Assembly: GCF_000019225.1 (NCBI RefSeq)
Contig: NC_010995.1
Span: 2,860,501-2,924,500, forward strand
Direction of reading: 5' to 3'
Origin: Cellvibrio japonicus Ueda107
GTDB taxonomy: Bacteria > Pseudomonadota > Gammaproteobacteria > Pseudomonadales > Cellvibrionaceae
Length of the DNA stretch: 64,000 nt
This document shows positions 7,906-17,715 of this stretch, piece by piece. The notes beneath the pieces were generated by a model. It was not told the origin of the DNA, ran no database searches, and saw nothing but the letters and a program-made list of their open reading frames with translations. The stretch's first letter is position 1; every line of letters starts with the position of its first letter. A program made the position numbers and the translations under genes.

Positions 7906-10900
7906 CTATAACTCTTCTTCTTTGATAGCCTCTAATGCCTCTTCAAACCCTATTGAGGCCAGAGACTGTAAAAACTCTTTCAAATCCGCATATTCAATAT
8001 GGTCTTTAGCAGTAATATTTTTACCCATATTGGTTTCAAATATATCCTTGTACTTTCCTTGATGCTCCTGAATCGGCTGGGTCAATCCACCATAGATAGT
8101 ATCTTTATCATTTTGATTACCCAAACCAGGCGACACTTCAAGCTTGTTAGTCTTGGGGGACTTGATTTTAAATTTCTGGAAGCGCCATTTAAAATCATTT
8201 GATACCGATATAACCTGATTCTGATCCTGCTCATCTAAAGGCATACGTGCATGTTTAACATTAGCTGCTGCCCTGTCCAGAGAAAATTGCTTGGGCAATA
8301 CATATTCACTGCCTTTATGACCTTTACCCAATCCCCACGCCTCAAAGGGTTTTCCTTTCGTCGCCGCAAGCTTTGTCAGACCTGGCCCCGTATCCGATAA
8401 CGCAGAATAGGACTTCAACTCAATCCATTGCTCTGCACCATTACCTGACTCCAGAACAATATCCACTCGGCGATTGTATGATCCATAAATATTCTCTTTA
8501 AAGTTACTATCTTTTCTATTAGTTGCATCCTCATAGTCAACTCTTTTTTCGCTATCTTTATACAACCAAATCCACCGATTCCCCTCAATAGCCTTGATTT
8601 TCTTACCTCCTGCACGATGCAGTATTTGATAGTACGCAATCTGGTTCAGGTGATACATGGCTCCATGACCATGGGCAAAATCCCGGTAATTTTCGCCCTC
8701 ATCAACTATCGGTTCTTCATCAAATTCCTTGGTTATAGAATCCGCCAACACTCGCTCATAAAGGCTATAAACTTCCCAACGGTTTTTCCCTCCGGTAATA
8801 CCTTTATCGTCACACTCCAAAGCGGCAAGATTATCTGATGCACTTGCTTTTTCTTCTGCAGTAGCATCTTTCTTTTCGCCTGATTTAATATCCAACAACC
8901 TGCCACAAGCAAGTTCCCACTCCAAATAAGCTACTGTGGCAATAAACGTTATTGGTTTATAACGAGCATTAGTTTTACCCTTCAGGAAATTAGCCACACC
9001 TTTCGCACCTTGTCTAACCGCAACACCCGTTGCAGCCACCAGTAACCCAGGTTTAAACAGGTATTTTCTGATAGCCGCTGCATCGGCTGATTTTGCCGTT
9101 TGTACAATCACTTTTAGCGTATCCGGCAAATGCTCAGCAGATTCTTTACTAATCCTATTGACTGCTTTGGCCAGAGAAGCGCCAGCCACTTTCCCACTGA
9201 TTCTCTTAAGCACATTCTTCTGCGCATAAGCCTGATTCATCATCCAACCCAGCGGCAACGCCGGTTGTTGTGGTTCAAACAAGGCTACTTCCGGTATCTC
9301 TCCATCGCCATCCCAACCCTCCGCCGGCAGCGCCAGGTATTCCACCCAGCTCAGAATGTCCTCTCCACTGTCCACCGTCCTGAACATAAACTCCAATCCC
9401 TTCCTCGCCTCAGGGTCGTTGTACATCTCCGCTATCACGATAAAGAACGGGATCATGTGCCACAGAATATCGAACTGCCCCTTCTTCGCCCGCGAGATCA
9501 CTCCGCTGAACATGCCCCCAAAATACTTCAGGAACTTGGGATTGATACCCTTCAGCGTCCTGAAGAGGACTCCCAGGCTCTTCGCAAACGGCTGCAAGAC
9601 CCGCCCCGGCGGCAAATAGGTCGCTGCGATGATCAGGTTGACGATAAACGTATCTCCCTCAAACTTGTCCGGATCCGTGACCGCATAGGCCAACTGTTGC
9701 AGTACTATCCCCAACTCCTGTACCGGCAGGAAGAAACCCACCACACCCATCACTCCACCCCAGAATCCCGCATGGGCCTGCGGGAACAGGAAGTTCAGCG
9801 GCAGGGCAACCGTCTGCAAATCCAGCGGGGTGCCCTCGCTGTGCATTCCCGCCATCACCTCGAAGGCTTGCAGGGAGATCAGCGACGCATATTGGTGAAC
9901 CTTATCGGTATGCACCGCTACACGATGCAAGCTGATCTGGCCTCCATGTTCATGCAGCTTGCCGGTACTCCTGAGAGAAAGGGTTTCCAGTTCCTCTACC
10001 AGGGTGACGGTGGTTTGGGTGCTGCCATCGGCAAAGGTCAGTACCGGTGATGAAGCCCAGTTGTACCATTTGAGATTGTCGAGATAGCCGTTGAAGTCGC
10101 CGGCAATTACCAGGTCATGATTGGCTTCAGGGTCATCATTGCCGCTGCTGTTACCACTCCAGAGATAATCTACCGCGCCACTGGCCGGGGTCTCGTAACG
10201 CTGGTCGTTGACCCACAGCTCCAGCTTGCCCCCCTGATAACGGGCAGAGACCTGATACCAACGGGCGGGAAAGATCGGATTACTGGTGACCGTAAAGTCA
10301 CCTTCAGTTGTACGTACACGGTAGCTAAAGCGCATACCGCTGTAGCTCAGGCGCTGGCCACCTTGCCCCAGGTTGACCAGATCACCGCCAACCTCACCCT
10401 TGGGATACACCTCCAGGGTAAACCCCGTGTTCTGCGCTAAACCCAGGGCACTGACACCATCGCCCCAGGCCTTACTGGTGCCCGGATTGAACGCCATGCT
10501 CGTGCCCGCTCCCAGGCGGGCATTCTGCTGCGGCGATACCTGCATTCCCTTTAACGGGAAGCGACCGCCGTCATCATCCAGGGTGTTGTCATCTATCTGG
10601 TTAAAGAAATAGGCCGCGATAGGCGCAAGGTTCGGATCGTGGCTATCCCCCAGGGTCACGGTTACCGGCTCACCCACCGCGCCCTTGACCTGGATATCGG
10701 CGGTCGTTTCGTAAGGGACATGGACGCCGACACCATCGAACCGATCATAGGTGAAGGTGCCATTGCCGGCGCGGTCACCTATGACCGCTGCATTGGCCAC
10801 CTCCAGGTCGCGCTCTTCCGGATTACCATAGTTAACGCTGAAGGCCTGACGCTTGACCGAGGTGCGCAGTACCTGTGCGGTGATTTCACCAATCCCCTGG

Positions 10901-13900
10901 GAACCCGGTGCAGTTACGGTGGTAGTGGCTATTCCGTTGGCATCGGTGATTAATTCCGTGGCCTGCAAATAACCGTAAGTGCTGCCCAGGCTGACATCGA
11001 TACCCGCTGCCGGTGCCCCATCCTGATCCGTGACCGTAACAACGACAGGGCCGGACTTGCCGGCCTCCAGATTCGTCGGCGCAGACAGCGCTACATTGAG
11101 TGGACGCACATTCAGATCAATCGTGTGGGACTGGTCGCCGACATGAATGGTCAGCCTGGCCTGCTCGGCATAATCGCCACCTTCCATCGTGACGCTCGCA
11201 CGGCCGCTGCTCGTCGCCGTATCCGCCGACACTGTCAGCAACGCCCCTTCCGGGAAAAAGCTGACACCCGTACCGTCCGCCACCAGGTTATTGTTTTTAT
11301 CCCGGATAACAAAGGTGACGGTGGTTTGCCCAAGGCCGCCGACCGATAGGTTGCCCTGGGATTGATCCACCGAAATCTGGGCCGGTACACCGGGAACCAC
11401 TTCAAATTTAGGCAATTCGGCCTTGGTTTCCTCAACCCCCACCAGCTTGATGGCAACACGGGTAGAAGCGCCGGTTACCGGTGGTAAACGCACTTCGTTA
11501 AAGAAAACACCTTGGTCATCATCGCTTTCAGAGGTGGTTTCCAGGCTGGCGCCAGGCGCGCTCCAATTAACCACGATGGGGGTTTTGATTTTTTCTGAAC
11601 GGTCTGCATAACCCAGCAGCCGCGCCTGTAATGGCACTACGGGATCGTCGGCACTGACATAAAGGGTACGTCCTGCATTTGCATCAAAGCCTGCAAGCTG
11701 GGTATCCAGAATGAGGTGTTCAAAGGCATATTCCCAGAGTATGTTCCCTGCATCCTGATTGGAATACAAACGAATCGTCAGGAAATCCTCCGGAGACAAT
11801 CCGGCCAAGTGCTCTATGTTTTCAAAGCGTATTTGCTGGTTTGGCTCGACACTAAGGCGAATTTCTTCCTCCCCCAGTGCCAATACCAAATCCTGTGGGC
11901 CATCTATAGGGTTCAGTCGATCAACACCAGCCCCAAATAATGAATACAACACCTCGATCAGTTTGTCCGTCGATGCAATAACAGGTGTTTTTGCATCAAA
12001 GATATTGGTTTTTTCCTCTACACCATCATCCCGTTCAGTAATACGGTTAATCTCTGCAATTTCCAGCTCATATTGACTGAACTGATATTCGGGGCGATAA
12101 CTCCACGAATAGGTTGGCAGGGGTTTTATGAGATCAACTACAGGCTCAGAACTCTCGTCATCGTCTTGCTCACGCTTGAGATCACGATAGGCCTTATAAA
12201 TCTGCCATGTATCATTTTCATCAAATAATGGGGTTAAGAATGGCGTGAATTTTTGTGGTCGCCCCTCAAGGCCAACGCCGAAATTGGTACCGCTGAAATC
12301 CGGCTTTTCATTTTTCTGGGTGCCGGATACATGAACATAAAAATGCTCAGGGGTCGTCAGGTTATCGCTGATTTTCAGAACCTGGGTGTTACGCCCAGGG
12401 GGAATAGGGAAATTGGCCAAGTCACTTGGCGATACAGCCACCAGGCTCTGATTGCCCGCAGCACGCGCCAATCGACCGGTCAGCCCATACTGTTTCCCAT
12501 TATCCTCACTTAATCCCTCCGGCAATGGGCGGCCATCGTGATCCAGCCACTCGGTAAAAACCTCGATAGCTGTATCGCTGGTTAAGGCTGCACCTTCCTG
12601 CCCAACCAAATACTCTTTATCTTTGTTTTCGGCATTCACAACCCCCTTGTCCAGAGTATATTTGCGCTCCGCCCAGATCTTCAGGTTTGGCGGCTCAAGG
12701 AAGGTATCTTCAAGTTTTACACTGAGTAAACTGCCACTGTTCATGCTGGCATCCGTTAATTGGATGCGCTGAGTCCCCACATAACCGGTAGCACGATTGA
12801 TGACCACCAGGCGAATCCACTCCCCTGATTTGAGGTGATCCGCCTCTCGCTTGCGCAACGGCTCTGCCAAACGATAGTCTTCCGCCCAATCTTCCCAATT
12901 CTTGCTACGGTTAATCGCCCCTATATTCAGGTTGTGGTCCATGGGTCCACGCAACATCAGGCGATAGAAGTAGGACTGCTCACCTTCTCCCAAGCCGATA
13001 TCCACCCGACTACTAATTTCTTCATCCTTTAACCCCTGGCGCTCCAAAACCAGTTTTCCGGTTGACTCACGGAATACCAAAATATCGGTATTTTTAAAAT
13101 CATCTTTACTAATAGATTTGAGTAAACCATTGCTCTGGAATTTCTTTTCTGTATCGGCCAGCCGAACAAAATCAGGCTCTGAATCCGTTGCGCCAGAACC
13201 TTTTTTAATCGACGAACTGAGATATATCCCTTGAAGTGCAGCAGGATCTTGCAGGTTTTCCAAACTTTCGGCGGGGTAAGGCTCAAACACCTTTTTCGTA
13301 GAACCATCTTCTTGCGGCTGGTCTACCATACGCCCCAAAACAACGGTGTCATATTCACCATCACCATCAAAATCATAATGGTTTTGTGAAATGCGCTTAT
13401 TATCCGCGGTTTCGGCTTCGTACTCGGTAATATTGGTTACCGATATTGGTGAGCCATCAGGATTGCGCAGGAAAATCCGGCCAGAAAGGAACATCACATC
13501 AACTTTCAAATCAATACTATAGAAATATGTGGACAAGGAGGCAGCCATCGCAGAAGCATTGACATAAGCCGCAAGCCCTAAAAAACCACCAACAGGTAAT
13601 GGATCGTAACAATATGTCCAGTCCTGACGACGCAAATAATAAGGAATCAGTGGTGCGCCATAAGGGCTAAAATTGGCGTAATGCAGTTCGGCCCAGACAT
13701 CTGTTGTATAGTCAAATCCTCCCGGGCAATAGGGGAGATAAAAACGCATACTGTATTTGCCTTGACTGTCTGTTAATGCCAGACTGCCTGGAAATACCTC
13801 CGGGCTGATATATACCTTTACGTGCTTAACTGGCCCGAAAATTTCATCATCATATTTACGTATTCCGCTATAAAACTCCTGCGATTCATTAGGGTCGCCA

Positions 13901-14505
13901 AAGAAGCCCACCCGTGGAGCAATATTGTTCACCGTACTGTGAATGACCTGTCCTTTATCATTTAGCAACAATGTTCCTTTTTCCGGGATCCCGGGTGCCT
14001 CTTGAGAAAGATCTACACTAAACGATAATAAGACCAATGGTTCCCAGGCACCCGAGTGACCACTTGTCAAAATACGGTTACTCTGCCCTCGAACCAACAC
14101 ACTTTTTACATAGGATTTCAGCTGTGGCTTAATGATATTGGTCTTGCCATCTGCCGCCTTGTAATCGGTCTGTTTAAATTTTTCGACTGAAACTATCTCT
14201 GCATCCTTAGCCAGATCATCCTTTCGGCTTTCCATATAGACATCGTACCGGGCCTTTTCCATACGATATTCATGTACAGAAATAATGCTGAGATCCTTAA
14301 ACTCCCCGGTCCAGTTAACAACACTGACCTCTTCCCCATCCTCGTTATATTCCACCAGGATCGGTTTACCCTGAGTGTCCAGCACCATAGCACGAGCCAT
14401 CACTGCACCATGCTTGAAGGCTTCCCCTGCAGGGGAAAGTGCACTGTATAAAAAGAGGAAAGCCAGGCAGATAAACCGGGGGAGCAGCCGAGAGAGATTT
14501 AACAT
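7906..14505 (-). CDS. polymorphic toxin, 2199 aa: exported head, Ig-like, LamG-like and PD-(D/E)xK nuclease tip
   Basis: Residues 1-26 form a signal peptide (LLPRFICLAFLFLYSAL, cut near SPAGEA). Residues to about 950 are the head shared with the two lytic toxins, including an EF-hand-like DFDGDGEYD. Residues about 1040-1190 form two invasin/Ig-like modules, 1335-1475 a LamG-like module, then a helical linker with hydrophobic stretches to LPLGWMMNQAYAQ near 1745. The tip carries RRVDIVL (Asp2015) and WIELKSY (Glu2029, Lys2031), the D...ExK signature of restriction-endonuclease-fold nucleases. AGGC lies 9 nt before the ATG. DNA as target is the family expectation; the tip family itself I do not recognise. 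Two possible immunity genes follow directly. Confidence 0.85.
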   Translation of the reverse strand: MLNLSRLLPRFICLAFLFLYSALSPAGEAFKHGAVMARAMVLDTQGKPILVEYNEDGEEVSVVNWTGEFKDLSIISVHEYRMEKARYDVYMESRKDDLAKDAEIVSVEKFKQTDYKAADGKTNIIKPQLKSYVKSVLVRGQSNRILTSGHSGAWEPLVLLSFSVDLSQEAPGIPEKGTLLLNDKGQVIHSTVNNIAPRVGFFGDPNESQEFYSGIRKYDDEIFGPVKHVKVYISPEVFPGSLALTDSQGKYSMRFYLPYCPGGFDYTTDVWAELHYANFSPYGAPLIPYYLRRQDWTYCYDPLPVGGFLGLAAYVNASAMAASLSTYFYSIDLKVDVMFLSGRIFLRNPDGSPISVTNITEYEAETADNKRISQNHYDFDGDGEYDTVVLGRMVDQPQEDGSTKKVFEPYPAESLENLQDPAALQGIYLSSSIKKGSGATDSEPDFVRLADTEKKFQSNGLLKSISKDDFKNTDILVFRESTGKLVLERQGLKDEEISSRVDIGLGEGEQSYFYRLMLRGPMDHNLNIGAINRSKNWEDWAEDYRLAEPLRKREADHLKSGEWIRLVVINRATGYVGTQRIQLTDASMNSGSLLSVKLEDTFLEPPNLKIWAERKYTLDKGVVNAENKDKEYLVGQEGAALTSDTAIEVFTEWLDHDGRPLPEGLSEDNGKQYGLTGRLARAAGNQSLVAVSPSDLANFPIPPGRNTQVLKISDNLTTPEHFYVHVSGTQKNEKPDFSGTNFGVGLEGRPQKFTPFLTPLFDENDTWQIYKAYRDLKREQDDDESSEPVVDLIKPLPTYSWSYRPEYQFSQYELEIAEINRITERDDGVEEKTNIFDAKTPVIASTDKLIEVLYSLFGAGVDRLNPIDGPQDLVLALGEEEIRLSVEPNQQIRFENIEHLAGLSPEDFLTIRLYSNQDAGNILWEYAFEHLILDTQLAGFDANAGRTLYVSADDPVVPLQARLLGYADRSEKIKTPIVVNWSAPGASLETTSESDDDQGVFFNEVRLPPVTGASTRVAIKLVGVEETKAELPKFEVVPGVPAQISVDQSQGNLSVGGLGQTTVTFVIRDKNNNLVADGTGVSFFPEGALLTVSADTATSSGRASVTMEGGDYAEQARLTIHVGDQSHTIDLNVRPLNVALSAPTNLEAGKSGPVVVTVTDQDGAPAAGIDVSLGSTYGYLQATELITDANGIATTTVTAPGSQGIGEITAQVLRTSVKRQAFSVNYGNPEERDLEVANAAVIGDRAGNGTFTYDRFDGVGVHVPYETTADIQVKGAVGEPVTVTLGDSHDPNLAPIAAYFFNQIDDNTLDDDGGRFPLKGMQVSPQQNARLGAGTSMAFNPGTSKAWGDGVSALGLAQNTGFTLEVYPKGEVGGDLVNLGQGGQRLSYSGMRFSYRVRTTEGDFTVTSNPIFPARWYQVSARYQGGKLELWVNDQRYETPASGAVDYLWSGNSSGNDDPEANHDLVIAGDFNGYLDNLKWYNWASSPVLTFADGSTQTTVTLVEELETLSLRSTGKLHEHGGQISLHRVAVHTDKVHQYASLISLQAFEVMAGMHSEGTPLDLQTVALPLNFLFPQAHAGFWGGVMGVVGFFLPVQELGIVLQQLAYAVTDPDKFEGDTFIVNLIIAATYLPPGRVLQPFAKSLGVLFRTLKGINPKFLKYFGGMFSGVISRAKKGQFDILWHMIPFFIVIAEMYNDPEARKGLEFMFRTVDSGEDILSWVEYLALPAEGWDGDGEIPEVALFEPQQPALPLGWMMNQAYAQKNVLKRISGKVAGASLAKAVNRISKESAEHLPDTLKVIVQTAKSADAAAIRKYLFKPGLLVAATGVAVRQGAKGVANFLKGKTNARYKPITFIATVAYLEWELACGRLLDIKSGEKKDATAEEKASASDNLAALECDDKGITGGKNRWEVYSLYERVLADSITKEFDEEPIVDEGENYRDFAHGHGAMYHLNQIAYYQILHRAGGKKIKAIEGNRWIWLYKDSEKRVDYEDATNRKDSNFKENIYGSYNRRVDIVLESGNGAEQWIELKSYSALSDTGPGLTKLAATKGKPFEAWGLGKGHKGSEYVLPKQFSLDRAAANVKHARMPLDEQDQNQVISVSNDFKWRFQKFKIKSPKTNKLEVSPGLGNQNDKDTIYGGLTQPIQEHQGKYKDIFETNMGKNITAKDHIEYADLKEFLQSLASIGFEEALEAIKEEEL
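9238..10929 (-). repeat. 1.7-kb direct repeat, copy within the 2199-aa toxin gene
   Basis: This is the source-like copy of the repeat at 5049-6740. It covers the end of the second Ig-like module, the LamG-like module and the linker, and stops exactly where the variable nuclease tip starts. Confidence 0.9.
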
Positions 14506-14804
14506 AATTATGCCTAAAATCCGTGTCAGTTCAGTTGTTGTCTATTTCACTCAAGGCAGCAAAGCGACTTAGTGACAATAAGTATCGAAATAGGTATCTT
14601 TTTTATTAACAAGGAGGAAGAGGAAATATATCAGCATTATATATAAATAAAAACGACAGTCTCCTGTCATTTTGTCACAAAAATCAACATATAAACGGAG
14701 TAAATACCCGCTATTTCCTTGTCTTACAGGCCTATTACCCTCCCGATAGCGAACACCGGATGATGAGTGTCAACGAACTCACCTCAAATAACCAAACTAC
14801 GCTA
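14506..14804 (-). promoter_or_regulatory. AT-rich leader upstream of the 2199-aa toxin gene
   Basis: This 299-bp gap contains no gene. On the minus strand a TATAAT-like box lies at 14636-14641 in an AT-rich stretch, with the palindrome GACAGGAGACTGTC (14653-14666) where an operator or the -35 region would be; no good -35 hexamer is present. This is the only sizeable gap before the toxin gene, so its promoter is probably here. A terminator for the HNH gene was not clear. Confidence 0.35.
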
Positions 14805-15545
14805 CTACCATTCGGTAAGCGTCACGTTATTTGATTGGGTACCACTATGAGCATTAATTGCAGGACCAATACCACCAAAAGTGTTTATTCTTGCATTCTG
14901 ATTAGCGGTTAATGCTGTATCCTGATTAACCGTCTCATCAAAACCTGCCGTATCTTGTATGCGAAGGTTTCGATAGGCTTTCGTGACGATGTTACCTGCC
15001 CCTGGTCGAGCCGCTACACCATTATTGTTCTCAATAGTACTCAAAATACGTGCATTGCTGTATGAGTTTGCCCCATAATTACTCACCGGAACGATGTGAT
15101 CAATTTGCGGCTCGTTATTACTTGCATAATTTCGATCTAATAACTGTTGCCCACTGTGATCTGACTCCCCCCCTACAACAGGAGCAGGCAAAGGAACGGC
15201 TCCTGTTGCATTTGCCATATTATTTGCATATATGCCTGCGGCAATATTCATAGGGCCACCACCATAATGAAATCGTGTTGAACCGGTAAGAGTAGTTCTG
15301 GCCCTATAATTATTGGGAACATCCGGTTCTCGCCCTATATGAACCCGTTGTACCACAGGAGAGTTTTCCATTTTAGTTTGCATAGCACGCTGAACCAAAA
15401 CCTGGGGGCTATCTTGCATAAGGCTCTGCTGCTGAACAACATTGGAAGCTCGATTATCAAAAAATTTCGAAAGTCCATTGTTATTGCTTTTGGCCTGCAA
15501 TGTAATATTTGAAGAACTCATTTTTGCTAACGTAGAATAAGACAT
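14805..15545 (-). CDS. HNH-nuclease effector with eCIS/T6SS-cargo-like leader
   Basis: A 246-residue protein with TGAGG 5 nt before the ATG. The N-terminus (FFDNRASNVVQQQ, DSPQVLVQRAM, ENSPVVQRV) follows the pattern of DNRPEA-type leaders with repeated NSPxVxQ blocks that I associate with cargo of contractile injection systems and with DUF4157-type proteins. The centre is Gly/Asn/Ala-rich. Residues about 140-172 read EPQIDHIVPVSNYGANSY, then SNARILSTIENN, the pattern of HNH nucleases (Asp-His, then Asn-rich helix). No Sec signal is present. It is the second gene of a pair with the membrane protein at 15600. Nuclease activity and toxin role are inferred from these motifs. Confidence 0.65.
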   Translation of the reverse strand: MSYSTLAKMSSSNITLQAKSNNNGLSKFFDNRASNVVQQQSLMQDSPQVLVQRAMQTKMENSPVVQRVHIGREPDVPNNYRARTTLTGSTRFHYGGGPMNIAAGIYANNMANATGAVPLPAPVVGGESDHSGQQLLDRNYASNNEPQIDHIVPVSNYGANSYSNARILSTIENNNGVAARPGAGNIVTKAYRNLRIQDTAGFDETVNQDTALTANQNARINTFGGIGPAINAHSGTQSNNVTLTEW

Positions 15546-15599
15546 AAAAACCTCAACCAGCTGAATGTAAATTCAAAAATAAAATTTTATAAATTCCCA

Positions 15600-16346
15600 T
15601 TATTCAGGCAACAAATGAAGGCTACTTTTAAATTCCCGCTTCCACAATCTATTTAAATGACTTTCGGCTTCCGCATCATTTATGACACCATAATTATTTA
15701 TATCCACTAATTTTTCAGCAGATAAAAGCGTAGGGGTAATAATGTTCTCACCGGAAATGGTTTCCAAGATAGCCAACCCGGCATAAATTCCACTTTGTCC
15801 ATATTTCGGTATGATTTGAACTACAGCAGGCTCATTTTTAAGATGAGAATTAACACCGATTAATATCAGCCGATTCTTAACGGGAAAACCATAATATTGA
15901 TATTTCGCTGTTGTATTCACATTTAAGGGATATTGAATTGTTGCATGTAGATATCCAGGTAATTCAGCATTACCAAAATCAAAATCCCTGTAAATCCACT
16001 TTCCCACTCCATCTCTTGTTGTATATAGATAGCCAAAAAATCTTCTCCTAAATGGGATAAGTTCTTCTTCCTTAGACCGCCATGGAATGAGTAACAATTC
16101 ATTTATCATCCTTAACACCCCTTCAAAAGGTGTTGGAGAAAAAACCAACGAGATAACTGAAGTCAGCCCGAAACCAATAATCACCCCACCAATAGGGGTC
16201 AACACTGTTTTTATAAATTGACTGTCCTCTAACAAAGCAGCTATTGATACAATCAGAATCCCCAAAATAAACATCAAAATCAAACTAAATATTTTTTTCT
16301 TTTTATCATCCAGTGAATATTCTACTGTTACATTTTCATTTTTCAT
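15600..16346 (-). CDS. two-helix membrane protein, possible partner or immunity of the HNH effector
   Basis: A 248-residue protein from the ATG at 16346, which has AGGG 5 nt upstream; the frame also contains an ATG four codons earlier that overlaps this ribosome site. Two membrane helices lie near residues 20-40 (IFSLILMFILGILIVSIAAL) and 50-70 (VLTPIGGVIIGFGLTSVISL), followed by a soluble domain of about 170 residues. The fold was not recognised; the layout resembles cytoplasmic sensor domains on a two-helix anchor. It lies 54 nt upstream of the HNH gene. It might protect the producer, or be an unrelated defence-type protein. Confidence 0.6.
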   Translation of the reverse strand: MKNENVTVEYSLDDKKKKIFSLILMFILGILIVSIAALLEDSQFIKTVLTPIGGVIIGFGLTSVISLVFSPTPFEGVLRMINELLLIPWRSKEEELIPFRRRFFGYLYTTRDGVGKWIYRDFDFGNAELPGYLHATIQYPLNVNTTAKYQYYGFPVKNRLILIGVNSHLKNEPAVVQIIPKYGQSGIYAGLAILETISGENIITPTLLSAEKLVDINNYGVINDAEAESHLNRLWKREFKSSLHLLPE

Positions 16347-16527
16347 GGTGTCCCTCATTAGATGTCGAATTCACGGAAAGAAAAAGCCAATCCCTACCCA
16401 TAAGGAAAATATATCAATCAAAAGACATCAATAAAATTCATTATAAAATCAGGCTAGCCACAGAAATGGGGCATTTCAACTAAAAAATCTCTTGAGATAT
16501 ACACCTTAGCCTTCACCGGCACAAGTA
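16347..16527. other. intergenic, no gene seen
   Basis: AT-rich sequence upstream of the two-helix membrane protein gene. It should hold that gene's promoter, but I could not pick convincing boxes. Both strands lack a credible reading frame. Confidence 0.5.
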
Positions 16528-16790
16528 TCTCATCATTACTACGTATCAATGATCCTCTCCCAGCCCCTCCGGTAACAAGCGCTCCTCCTTGTCACACCAC
16601 GTGGTATAGATTGTAATCTTTTCATCACTGCTCAAGCTCGCGCCGTCTGTACCAATCACATTATTGGCAGTCGTCTTGCCTTTATCCGGGCCGCATTACT
16701 GGTCGTCTTCCTCCAAGCTTATATTAACGCAACTGCTAATCTCTTCATCTTTCAAACCGCTGCAATCCAGTATTAACTGGCCTATGGGTG
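16528..16790 (-). pseudogene. decayed piece of a toxin head
   Basis: Short stretches match three separate parts of the intact toxin genes in the same order: 26958-26975, about 27503-27625 and about 28005-28050, with large deletions between them and many substitutions. No reading frame survives. It ends at the junction repeat, the same position that toxin modules occupy elsewhere, so this is a further, dead module. Confidence 0.7.
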
Positions 16791-16792
16791 GA

Positions 16793-16860
16793 CAAAAAGG
16801 CAGGACAGCCTTTTTGCACAGCGAAGCTGCCCGAAGGGCGAGGCACAGGGATGTGCCGAG
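16793..16860 (-). repeat. junction repeat, copy a
   Basis: A 68-bp unit with three hairpins read on the minus strand: GGCACATCCCTGTGCC, GCCCTTCGGGC and CAAAAAGGC...GCCTTTTTG. It lies between the 353-aa immunity gene and the decayed toxin fragment. Confidence 0.85.
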
Positions 16861-16897
16861 TGAATCACGAAAAACTTCATTTTCTTTATACCTAAAA

Positions 16898-16936
16898 ACA
16901 AAAACGGCAAGGGATTTTCATCACTTGCCGTTTTTA
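16898..16936 (-). terminator. terminator of the 353-aa immunity gene
   Basis: CGGCAAG pairs with CTTGCCG over an 11-13-nt loop. A T-rich run follows on the minus strand and also on the plus strand, so it can act in both directions. It begins about 20 nt after the immunity stop codon. Confidence 0.8.
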
Positions 16937-16954
16937 TCAATCACTCAATATAAA

Positions 16955-17715
16955 CTATTTCAACACATCAGGATCATTCAGCAATGGGTCGTGCATTTCG
17001 GGAATGAGCTGTCCGACCTGGCCTGGACATTCACTCTTGCTGGGATAGCCTTTTTGCCAAGTTAGATTCTTAGCTTCCAGCCAGCTCTTGACAGTATCTG
17101 ATGCAGTAGATTGCTTTTGATATTCACCATTCACCAGTTTGTAGTGGATATAGGTATCACGAATCTTTTCAAAGCCTTTGACCGGGTCTTTCTTCAACCT
17201 CGACTGATAAAACTTTCGCCATACCAATATACCTTGCGTGTTTTCAGCTTCAAAACTACCCACATATATCTTTGCATATCCACGATAACCAATATCAGTA
17301 GTACCCAATTCTTCGTATAGCTTACGGGAACCATATTGCGGATCATTATCTTCATTCGTCAGCGCCAATCCGTTCTCAATCAACTCTGGCCAGTTTATCC
17401 AATCGGGATTATTGTACATAACTGCAAATATGGTCTTTTTCTTCTCTGGCGAGAAAATCACAAAGTCATTCATTAAAAATATAGCCAGGTCTGCTTTGCC
17501 ATCTCCTGTCAGATCACCATAACGCAGTGAATTATGGTTAAAGCATCCATACAGGCCAAGCTCATCCTCATTGTATGCTGAACGGAACGGGATCAATATG
17601 CCGTGATCCTGAATTCGCTCTATGTACTCCGCCTCTATAAATTCTTGGGATCCCCAGCGACCTGTCCACCAAGGTGTCATACAATCCTCTGGCTCATCAT
17701 CAACTGCGCAAGGAC
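16955..17715 (-). repeat. near-identical immunity segment, copy 1
   Basis: Matches 31762-32522 at a constant offset of 14807 bp with very few differences. Identity drops abruptly upstream of 17715, within the coding region. Confidence 0.85.

Noticed and set aside
9130..10050. 306-aa plus-strand frame
   Set aside because: Lies wholly opposite the LamG/linker part of the 2199-aa toxin; Arg/His/Gln-rich composition typical of antisense frames.
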